From an uncultured Christensenellaceae bacterium (GTDB lineage: Bacteria > Bacillota > Clostridia > Christensenellales > Borkfalkiaceae): a stretch of DNA of 24,126 nt. The notes beneath the pieces were generated by a model. The model had not been told where the DNA came from. It ran no database searches and worked only from the letters and a program-made list of their open reading frames with translations. This document shows positions 16,581 through 23,326 of this stretch, one piece after another. Position numbers and translations under genes: made by a program. The stretch's first letter is position 1; each line of letters starts with the position of its first letter. Where the stretch lies: assembly GCA_910586945.1 (NCBI GenBank), contig CAJULO010000001.1, positions 90,771-114,896 on the forward strand, read 5' to 3'.

Positions 16581-17063
16581 ATGATTGAATTTTGTGGAGA
16601 AATAGCACAAGTTATTAAAGAAGAACTATTAAAAAAAGCTAGAAAAACTAGAGGATTTTGGTTTTTAGGATTGGCAGGATTATTTTATGTAGCAATTATA
16701 CCTGCCTTATTCTTAAAGGATTTGGCATTTGTTTGGGCAAGTTTGGTTATCGGTATTTTAATTAGTTTAGTTGCTTTTAAACTTATACTATTGCCCATAC
16801 CAAAAAAGTTTCTAAATAATCCTTGGGAGATAAAAATCATAATCAATATTGAAGCACAACAAATTGACTATACACAATTTATTCCTAAAAAAGACTTTCA
16901 TAAAAGTTATCCCATTAAATCTGTAAAAAAAGTTATTGAAAAAGAATATTATTATCAACTTATAGGATTTGGATTGCCAGTGAGTCTTGTGCTTGAAAAA
17001 CGCCTATTAAAAAAGGGAACATATCTACAATTAGAAGAAATTTTTAAAAATAAGATAAAATAG
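16581..17063 (+). CDS. Small membrane protein with two N-terminal helices
   Basis: I cannot assign this 160-residue protein to a named family. After an amphipathic start (IAQVIKEELLKKARKTRG) there are two adjacent membrane helices (about residues 27-46 and 49-72), then a soluble domain of about 85 residues with alternating hydrophobic strands (WEIKIIINIEAQQIDYTQF, KSVKKVIEKEYYYQLIGFG, GTYLQLEEIF). Two helices followed by a small beta-rich cytoplasmic domain resembles the layout of YcxB-like proteins, but this is only a topological likeness. GAGAGGAAAAG lies upstream of the ATG. It is preceded by the adhE terminator and followed by an exporter gene with its own promoter. Confidence 0.7.
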   Translation: MIEFCGEIAQVIKEELLKKARKTRGFWFLGLAGLFYVAIIPALFLKDLAFVWASLVIGILISLVAFKLILLPIPKKFLNNPWEIKIIINIEAQQIDYTQFIPKKDFHKSYPIKSVKKVIEKEYYYQLIGFGLPVSLVLEKRLLKKGTYLQLEEIFKNKIK

Positions 17064-17106
17064 ACAAAAAATGCGGTATATTGACAAATTTTGCTAAATT
17101 TTTTAA

Positions 17107-17136
17107 TTGCTTAACTCTATATATAGATGTTATACT
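17107..17136 (+). promoter_or_regulatory. Candidate promoter of the metal exporter gene
   Basis: TTGCTT (17107-17112), an 18-base spacer and TATACT (17131-17136) lie 29 bases before the start. No yybP-ykoY manganese riboswitch would fit in so short a leader. Confidence 0.6.
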
Positions 17137-17165
17137 ATAAATGTTAAGACAATAAAGGAGTACAT

Positions 17166-18047
17166 ATGACAAATTTTGGAGCAATTTTTTTGGATGCTTT
17201 ATTAGATAGTTTAAAAATATTACCTTTTCTTTTGGTTTTTTATATTATCATGGAACTTATTGAAAATAAAACTGGTATAAGTTCAAAAAAACGAATTTTA
17301 GAAGGTCAATTTGCTCCATTGTTAGGAGCAGCAAGTGGTATAATTCCGCAGTGTGGTTTTTCCATTATGGCAAGTAAGTTTTTTGATAAAAATTTAATCA
17401 AAATGGGTACACTTGTAGCGGTATTTATTGCAAGTTCTGATGAAGCACTCATTTTATTATTATCACCTGATGCAAAAAAAGTATATGTAATTATGCCAAT
17501 CATCGTTATTAAATTTATTAGTGCAGTATTGATTGGATATCTTATAAATTTATTTTTTAGAAATAAAAAACTACAAAATCCAGAGGAAGTAGAAGAAATA
17601 CATGGAAGTTCTTGTGGACATAACCATAAAAAAGATAGTGCTGTTAAAACATTTTTAGTACATCCATTGTTACATAGTCTAAAAATTTTTGCATTTATAT
17701 TTATCATAAATTTAGCGTTTGGTTTGATTATTGCTACTATTACACAAGAGCGCTTGACTGCTATTTTACAGCAAGGATTATGGTGGCAACCGCTACTTGC
17801 AACATTCGTAGGTCTCATACCAAATTGTGCAAGTAGTGTTGTTTTAACGGAAGCATATATAAATGCTGGAATTTCATTTGGAGCATTGATGGCAGGTCTT
17901 TCAGCAAATGCAGGTTTAGGACTATTATTTTTATTTAAAAATAGAAAAGAATGGAAGCGAAATTTATTAGTTTTAGTAATTTTATTTGTTGCGAGTTTAG
18001 TTATCGGGTATGTTACACAAGGTGTACAAATATTGTTTCAACGATAA
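17166..18047 (+). CDS. Putative heavy-metal/manganese exporter (ArsP_2-type, 10TM family)
   Basis: The 293-residue membrane protein shows the two-fold pseudo-repeat of the putative 10TM heavy-metal exporter family (often annotated as a putative manganese transporter). Each half has a conserved polar motif within a membrane segment: SGIIPQCGFS at residues 57-66 and VGLIPNCASSVVLTE at 215-229. Other family marks are IASSDEALILLL and LSANAGLGLLFLF. Between the halves is a cytoplasmic or external loop with HGSSCGHNHKK, a likely metal-binding His/Cys cluster. ATG 17166 has AAAGGAG upstream. The substrate cannot be told from sequence: Mn, other divalent metals or arsenicals have been suggested for this group. 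No dedicated metal regulator gene is adjacent. Confidence 0.85.
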   Translation: MTNFGAIFLDALLDSLKILPFLLVFYIIMELIENKTGISSKKRILEGQFAPLLGAASGIIPQCGFSIMASKFFDKNLIKMGTLVAVFIASSDEALILLLSPDAKKVYVIMPIIVIKFISAVLIGYLINLFFRNKKLQNPEEVEEIHGSSCGHNHKKDSAVKTFLVHPLLHSLKIFAFIFIINLAFGLIIATITQERLTAILQQGLWWQPLLATFVGLIPNCASSVVLTEAYINAGISFGALMAGLSANAGLGLLFLFKNRKEWKRNLLVLVILFVASLVIGYVTQGVQILFQR

Positions 18048-18166
18048 ATGAAATTGACGAATACATCAATTATCAGAAGCGTAAATATAAGAAATACAGC
18101 ATTACTTTTTCATAAAAACATATGTATAAAGTACAAAAGATAAAAAATAATTTTGGAGAAGATACT

Positions 18167-19324
18167 ATGCAAATTGAAAAAGTAAAAAAACTGATAGAAG
18201 AGGCAGGGCATAGTACAAAATTAGAAATTTGTACTATGCCTTGTTTTCGTGCACATTTAAAAGAGATATTACCAGAAGGTAAAGTATTGATTTTATTAGA
18301 AGAAAGTGTTCCCTTAGAGCTTTTTAAAGCTGTGCAAGAACAAGTTAATTGTTATAGACAATATGTTTTATTTTTAGAGGAAAAAGAGAATGCAACAGCA
18401 TTATTTTCTCTACCAGATGACATACGCATGGTCATAGCATTAGGTAAAAGAGCAGTTAAAATTGGTCGTATTTTTGCAACTTTAAGAAGGTGTTATAGCG
18501 TGGTCATTGCCATTGATTTTGATAGTTCAGAATTTTTTTGTACCAAAATAGAAAGTAATTCTTTTTTGGTAGACAGTGGATTCAATAGTAACGAAAGCTC
18601 AGAATATCCAGTACAGCCTCTAACACTTATTTTAGTAGATACTGCACTATTACAAGATAAACGCGAAGGATTATTAAAGTTAGCAAACTGTACTCTTACA
18701 GCAATAGATATTGAATTAGATGCCCTTTTCAGAGGAGAAAAAAATATTAAAAATTATTATTTACCTAAAATAGATAGTGAAAATATTCTAGAATTATATT
18801 TTGCTACTATTCTTGAAGGGTTGACAATAACACAATTTTCAAATTTTGCTTATTTAAATACACAAAAACTTTTAGATAATGATGATTTAGATAAAAAATT
18901 TGCATTTTGTTGCTATTTTATAGAAAGATATCAACTTTTTTTTCAAAAAAAGTTACGAAAATATTATGTACCCAATTATATGTTACGTTTTCAATATGCC
19001 TTGCAGTATTTTGGCAAAAGCATAACGCTTGAAAATATAGAAGTATTTACTGCTGAAAAATCTAAAAAAATATATGATATATTTGAACAATCTCGTTTTA
19101 TGTTTATACCATATATTAAGTTACTTGAAGTCTATAGTGAAAAATTGCAATTTTTATACAATAAATTGTCTGCACGAAAAGTACAAATAACACAGACAGA
19201 TAAAGAATATTTTGCTAAACTTTATAATATTTCTGCTGAAAGTACAAATTTATATCTACCGCCACTTTTAGAGCGAGAATTTGGTCTTTTAGAAATACAA
19301 TACTCGCAAGAGGTAAAGAAATAA
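18167..19324 (+). CDS. Unrecognised protein, possibly a degenerate AroB/Fe-ADH-like fold
   Basis: ATG 18167 is preferred over 18122 because GGAG lies eight bases before it; this gives 385 residues. There is no signal peptide or clear membrane helix. The N-terminal half alternates strands and helices (KVLILLEESV, QYVLFLEEKENATALFSLPD, IRMVIALGKRAVKIGRIFAT, YSVVIAIDFDSSEF), in the manner of the dinucleotide domain of dehydroquinate synthase and iron-alcohol dehydrogenases. The motif ALGKRAVKIGRIFA sits where those enzymes have the GGG motif, which is lost here. The C-terminal half is helical but contains no histidines that could bind a metal. If the relationship is real the protein is probably not an active enzyme of that class. 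It precedes nadK by 59 bp; nadK has its own promoter. Confidence 0.6.
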   Translation: MQIEKVKKLIEEAGHSTKLEICTMPCFRAHLKEILPEGKVLILLEESVPLELFKAVQEQVNCYRQYVLFLEEKENATALFSLPDDIRMVIALGKRAVKIGRIFATLRRCYSVVIAIDFDSSEFFCTKIESNSFLVDSGFNSNESSEYPVQPLTLILVDTALLQDKREGLLKLANCTLTAIDIELDALFRGEKNIKNYYLPKIDSENILELYFATILEGLTITQFSNFAYLNTQKLLDNDDLDKKFAFCCYFIERYQLFFQKKLRKYYVPNYMLRFQYALQYFGKSITLENIEVFTAEKSKKIYDIFEQSRFMFIPYIKLLEVYSEKLQFLYNKLSARKVQITQTDKEYFAKLYNISAESTNLYLPPLLEREFGLLEIQYSQEVKK

Positions 19325-19348
19325 AAGTAGTAAAATAGAAAAGAATTC

Positions 19349-19377
19349 TTGCAATAAATTAAAAAATAAGGTATACT
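19349..19377 (+). promoter_or_regulatory. Promoter of nadK, possibly giving a leaderless transcript
   Basis: TTGCAA (19349-19354), a 17-base spacer and TATACT (19372-19377) end only six bases before the nadK ATG at 19384. Transcription would start at or next to the A of the start codon. Confidence 0.65.
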
Positions 19378-19383
19378 AGCAGT

Positions 19384-20205
19384 ATGAATATTGCAGTATA
19401 TATCAATTCTAGATTAAAAGAGAGTAATGACTTACAAATGGAAGTTACTCATCTTCTTGCAGAAAATAATTTAAAATATAAATGGATAGAAAAAAATAAT
19501 TTATCAGATTGGGCAGACATAGTGCTTGTAATTGGTGGCGATGGAACGATTTTGAGAATGGCAAAATCTGCGGTAGAGCATAATGTGAAAATTTTAGCAG
19601 TGAATGCTGGTAATTTGGGATTTTTAACTACATTTGAAAAGTCTAATTTAAAAGATGCTATTCAATTTTTAAAGGCAGGTAACTATTATTTGGATAACCG
19701 TTCATTATTAGAATGTAAAGTAAATGGACAGCACTATTTAGCTGTGAATGAAGTTGCTATACATGCAGATTATACTTATTCAATCAAAAAAGAAAATGCA
19801 GATAAAAACAGTAAAGTCATACGTGCAAGCATTCAATTAAATAATAGATTTGTTACAAATATAGTAGCAAGTGGAGTATTAGTCAGTACACCTACTGGTT
19901 CAACAGCATATTCATTATCAGCAGGGGGAGCAATTTTAACTCCTAATTTACCAGCTTTTATTTATACGCCTATTGTAGCAAATTCCTTAACGAGTAGACC
20001 AATTGTCTATAGAGATGATAATATTTTATCAATAGAATTACAGGAAAAAAGTGCAAATGCAATTTTATTGTGTGATGGTGAAAATATAGCTTATTTACCG
20101 AAAGATTCGAAGGTACAAATCTATAAGGCAGATAAGTTTGTGACTTTTATCCGTCGAGTAGATGATAATTTTTTTGAAAATTATAAAAAAAGAGTAGAAA
20201 AGTAA
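19384..20205 (+). CDS. nadK: NAD kinase
   Basis: NAD kinase makes NADP from NAD using ATP or polyphosphate. The 273-residue protein has the diagnostic GGDGT motif at residues 51-55 (VIGGDGTILRMAK), NAGNLGFLTTFE, the NE/short motif region AVNEVAIHAD, and the C-terminal TPTGSTAYSLSAGG and ANSLTSRPIV segments. The ATG is fixed because the first beta strand (MNIAVYINSR) starts at once. No proper Shine-Dalgarno is present; the only AAGG is 12 bases away, upstream of the -10 box. recN follows after four bases. In many Gram-positives argR lies between nadK and recN; here it is missing. Confidence 0.97.
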   Translation: MNIAVYINSRLKESNDLQMEVTHLLAENNLKYKWIEKNNLSDWADIVLVIGGDGTILRMAKSAVEHNVKILAVNAGNLGFLTTFEKSNLKDAIQFLKAGNYYLDNRSLLECKVNGQHYLAVNEVAIHADYTYSIKKENADKNSKVIRASIQLNNRFVTNIVASGVLVSTPTGSTAYSLSAGGAILTPNLPAFIYTPIVANSLTSRPIVYRDDNILSIELQEKSANAILLCDGENIAYLPKDSKVQIYKADKFVTFIRRVDDNFFENYKKRVEK

Positions 20206-20209
20206 AAGT

Positions 20210-21925
20210 ATGTTAACAAAAATTACAATAGAAAATATTGCACTCATTGCGCGTGCAGAGATAGAATTACATCCTAAATTGAATATTTTATCAGGTGAAA
20301 CAGGCTCTGGGAAGTCTGTTATTTTAGATAGTATAAATTTTGTTTTAGGGGCAAAAGCTGATAAAAATATGATTCGTCATGGTACACAACAGTGTATGGT
20401 TGAAGCTGTTTTTCATCTTCCAGGTGATTTTTTTGTTGACCAATTTATGCAAGAATTGGATATTGAAGCAGATGAAGATTTAATTATAAGTCGTAATTTT
20501 AATTTAGATGGAAGAGGTAGTATTAAAATCAATGGGCATACTGTGAATCGTGCAATGCTGGCAAAAATTACGCAGCTTGTAGATGTGCATGGGCAAAGTG
20601 AGCATTTTCATCTTTTAAATGAAAAAAATCAATTGAAATTGCTTGATACGATTGCTGGACAAGTTCTGCAAGAAAAAAAGAATAGTTTACATGCACTTAT
20701 AGCAGAAAAAAAATCAATTTTACAAAAACTGGAAAAGATAGGTGGCAATGATGAAGATAGAATGCGTCGTTTAGATATGTTACAATATCAAATTGCAGAA
20801 ATTGAAGAAGCAAATTTAAATATTGGTGAAGAAGAAAAACTTTTAGAACAGCGTAAAATAAATAACAATCTTGAAAAAATTACAAATGCACTGCAACAAT
20901 CTACAGCATTGTTGCATAGTGATAATGCCATTATAGATAGTATACGGAAAGCTAAACGAAGTATTGCATCTATAGCTACTTTTGATGAACGATATGAAAA
21001 TATACAAAATAGAGTAGAAAGTTTAATACTAGAGGCAGAAGATATTGCTACAAATTTACAAGATTATTTAGAAGAACTTGTTTATGATGAAAAAGAAATA
21101 GAGAAGATTGAAGAGCGATTAGACTGTATACAAAAATTAAAACGCAAATATGGGGATAATGAAGAAAAAATTCTTAATTTTTACAATAACGCTGTAGAAG
21201 AATTTTCATTATTACAAAATAGTGATTTTGAATGTAAAGAATTGCAAACAAAACTAGAGGAGATAGATGAAGAATTATTGCATATTTGTAGAGATATAAC
21301 AAAAATACGCCAAGAAGTAGCAAAAAGTTTTTGTCAAAATGTCGAACAAGAGTTAAAGAGCTTAAGTATAGTACATGCACAATTTTGCACAGAGTTTATA
21401 TCTTATACAAAAGCAGATTTGCAAAAACTAACATATAATGGATTGGACGAAATATATTTTACATTTTCTGCCAATAAGGGAGAGCCATTAAAGCCACTCA
21501 GTAAGGTAATTAGTGGTGGTGAAATGAGTCGTTTAATGCTTGCAATCAAGAGCAATATGCAAGATAACACACAGACGACTACCTATATTTTTGATGAAAT
21601 TGATGCAGGAATTAGCGGTACAACAGGACATATTGTTGCTGAGAAATTTGCAAAAATTGCAAATAATAAGCAAGTAATAGCAGTATCTCATCTGCCACAA
21701 ATTATTGCAATGGGAGATGCTAACTTTAAGATTTTAAAAATTGATAATATTACTGGACAAACTTTTACAAAAATCATACCACTTTCTCTTGAAGAAAAGA
21801 AACAAGAAATTATACGACTTGTAGGTGGAATAGGAAATAGTATTTCAGCAGGTCAACTTGCAGATGAGTTGATAGAAAATTCACAAAAATATAAAAATTA
21901 TTTACAAAAAAGTAGTTCTGAATAG
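20210..21925 (+). CDS. recN: DNA repair ATPase RecN
   Basis: RecN is an SMC-like protein that acts early in double-strand break repair. The 571-residue product has Walker A GETGSGKS at residues 29-36, a central antiparallel coiled coil (about residues 150-350, rich in Glu, Lys and Leu), the ABC signature SGGEMSRLMLAIK, and Walker B TTTYIFDEIDAGISG with the following H-loop region VSHLPQIIAM. The start ATG 20210 lies four bases past the nadK stop and has no strong ribosome binding site, so translation coupling with nadK is likely. The stop codon is inside the loop side of the terminator hairpin at 21911-21932. Confidence 0.97.
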   Translation: MLTKITIENIALIARAEIELHPKLNILSGETGSGKSVILDSINFVLGAKADKNMIRHGTQQCMVEAVFHLPGDFFVDQFMQELDIEADEDLIISRNFNLDGRGSIKINGHTVNRAMLAKITQLVDVHGQSEHFHLLNEKNQLKLLDTIAGQVLQEKKNSLHALIAEKKSILQKLEKIGGNDEDRMRRLDMLQYQIAEIEEANLNIGEEEKLLEQRKINNNLEKITNALQQSTALLHSDNAIIDSIRKAKRSIASIATFDERYENIQNRVESLILEAEDIATNLQDYLEELVYDEKEIEKIEERLDCIQKLKRKYGDNEEKILNFYNNAVEEFSLLQNSDFECKELQTKLEEIDEELLHICRDITKIRQEVAKSFCQNVEQELKSLSIVHAQFCTEFISYTKADLQKLTYNGLDEIYFTFSANKGEPLKPLSKVISGGEMSRLMLAIKSNMQDNTQTTTYIFDEIDAGISGTTGHIVAEKFAKIANNKQVIAVSHLPQIIAMGDANFKILKIDNITGQTFTKIIPLSLEEKKQEIIRLVGGIGNSISAGQLADELIENSQKYKNYLQKSSSE

Positions 21926-21938
21926 AACTACTTTTTTT
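21905..21938 (+). terminator. Terminator overlapping the recN stop codon
   Basis: AGTAGTTCT (21911-21919), loop GAAT and AGAACTACT (21924-21932) are followed by a T-run; six A precede the stem. The recN TAG (21923-21925) straddles the loop and the right arm. Confidence 0.9.
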
Positions 21939-22012
21939 CATTATATAAATTAATCCTATTTAAGGAGAGAGTATATTTAGCATGATAAAGTTGTGGAATA
22001 GATAGACTAAGG

Positions 22013-22041
22013 GCATAAAATATAAAGTTTTACACATATTA
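22013..22041 (+). promoter_or_regulatory. Candidate sigma-G-type promoter of spoIVB
   Basis: GCATA (22013-22017), a 17-base spacer and CATATTA (22035-22041) resemble the forespore sigma-G consensus GHATR-N18-CATNHTA, with one base less in the spacer. B. subtilis spoIVB is known to be forespore-expressed. The start codon is 27 bases downstream. Confidence 0.5.
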
Positions 22042-22067
22042 AAATATAGTGATTTACGGAGGGGAAA

Positions 22068-23075
22068 ATGAAAATATTTAAGAAGAAAGTTTTATTATTA
22101 TATATTGTACTATGTATGACCATGACAATAGTATTATTATTCACAGGGGCATCTGCCATTGAAAATGAAGTTTATTTAGGGGGTATGCCTGTTGGATTTA
22201 ATTTGTCTATGGGTGGGGCAGAAGTAGTAGCAATGTGTGAAATTTTAACGGCAAATGGAGCAGCAAGTCCAGCTAGAGAGGCAAAAATTGAAATTGGAGA
22301 TTTAATTTTACAAATTGGAATGATTGAAATTCAATCTAGTGCCGATATTGATAAAGCATTAAAAGGATATAAAGCAGGACAACTAGATATTAAGATTACA
22401 AGAAATAGTAAAGAAGAAATAAAGCAATTGACACCAGCTAAGGATAGTACAACCGGAAAATTTAGATTGGGAGTATTGGTTCGTGACAGTATTAGTGGTA
22501 TTGGTACAATGACTTATATCAAAAAATCTGATTTACGTTTTGGTTCCTTAGGACATAGTGTTACAGGAGAAAATGGAAAATTATTAAAAGTAGAAAATGG
22601 TAAAGTATATAATTGTAGTATTGTTGATGTTGTTAAAGGCGAAAAAGGCAAAGCTGGAGAATTAAAAGGGATGTTTATGGGAAGTGAACCAATAGCAATT
22701 GCCGATAAAAATACTGCTACTGGTATTTTTGGACAAATAAAAAATATAAAAGCATTTGAAAAAACAAGTATGATGAAAATCAATACAAAGGCAAAAATAG
22801 GTAAAGCAAGTATTTATACTACAGTTGATGGAATAACACCTAAAGAATATGATATATCCATTGTAAAAGTAGATGCAAAGAATAGTCAAAATAAAAATTT
22901 TGTTATTAAAATTGATGACCCAGAATTGATTGAAAAAAGTGGTGGAATTGTACAAGGTATGAGTGGTAGTCCGATTGTGCAAGATGGAAAATTGATTGGT
23001 GCAGTGACACATGTATTTTTAAATGACCCTACAAGAGGCTATGGAGTAGCAATTCAAAATATGTTATATAATTAA
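22068..23075 (+). CDS. spoIVB: SpoIVB serine peptidase (S55), short form
   Basis: SpoIVB is secreted from the forespore and triggers pro-sigma-K processing through the SpoIVF complex. The 335-residue protein has an N-terminal membrane/signal segment (about residues 8-27), a PDZ domain (about 35-115; VYLGGMPVGFNLSMGGAEVV, then IEIGDLILQIG), and an S55 peptidase domain. The catalytic residues can be placed by comparison with B. subtilis: His163 in SLGHSVTG, Asp284 in IDDPELIE, and the Ser of GGIVQGMSGSPI (residues 299-301), ending with the typical AVTHVFLNDPTRGYGVAI. The product is about 90 residues shorter than the B. subtilis protein because the region between the membrane segment and PDZ is nearly absent. 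A GGAGGGG ribosome binding site precedes ATG 22068. spo0A, the common next gene, is not downstream. Confidence 0.95.
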   Translation: MKIFKKKVLLLYIVLCMTMTIVLLFTGASAIENEVYLGGMPVGFNLSMGGAEVVAMCEILTANGAASPAREAKIEIGDLILQIGMIEIQSSADIDKALKGYKAGQLDIKITRNSKEEIKQLTPAKDSTTGKFRLGVLVRDSISGIGTMTYIKKSDLRFGSLGHSVTGENGKLLKVENGKVYNCSIVDVVKGEKGKAGELKGMFMGSEPIAIADKNTATGIFGQIKNIKAFEKTSMMKINTKAKIGKASIYTTVDGITPKEYDISIVKVDAKNSQNKNFVIKIDDPELIEKSGGIVQGMSGSPIVQDGKLIGAVTHVFLNDPTRGYGVAIQNMLYN

Positions 23076-23092
23076 AAAATTTTTCTTTTTGT

Positions 23093-23136
23093 ATTATATC
23101 TATGGCATTATAATTTTATAATGCCATAGATATAAT
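23093..23136 (+). terminator. Long perfect hairpin after spoIVB
   Basis: A 21-bp perfect stem (23093-23113 with 23116-23136; core CTATGGCATTATAA) has only a two-base formal loop. It is followed by ATTTTTTATTT. The nearly unspaced palindrome would act as terminator and protect the 3' end. Confidence 0.8.
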
Positions 23137-23230
23137 TTTTTATTTAGCGAATAGTGTGCTTTAGTAAAAAGCGTGGCTAATTATTTTAGCAATTGATTAT
23201 AATATTCTCAATGGAAAATGTTTATAGTAT

Positions 23231-23279
23231 TATCAATAAAAAAAGACTGAGATTTATTCTCAGTCTTTTTTTATTGATA
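23231..23279. terminator. Bidirectional terminator between convergent genes
   Basis: A perfect 22-bp stem (23231-23252 with 23258-23279) encloses the loop TTTAT. The core AAAAAAAGACTGAGA gives an A-run and T-run, usable from both strands. It lies 47 bp beyond the stop of the minus-strand gene at 23327 and would terminate that gene. Confidence 0.9.
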
Positions 23280-23326
23280 CATTGATGAGAAAGGGGATAA
23301 TACTATTCTCAATATACAATGCTAAA

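Noticed and set aside
21982..22005. Seven-codon ORF (MIKLWNR) after AAGGAG, as a leader peptide for spoIVB
   Set aside because: The Shine-Dalgarno is 14 bases from the ATG, and the ORF lies upstream of the candidate spoIVB promoter, so it would not be in that transcript.
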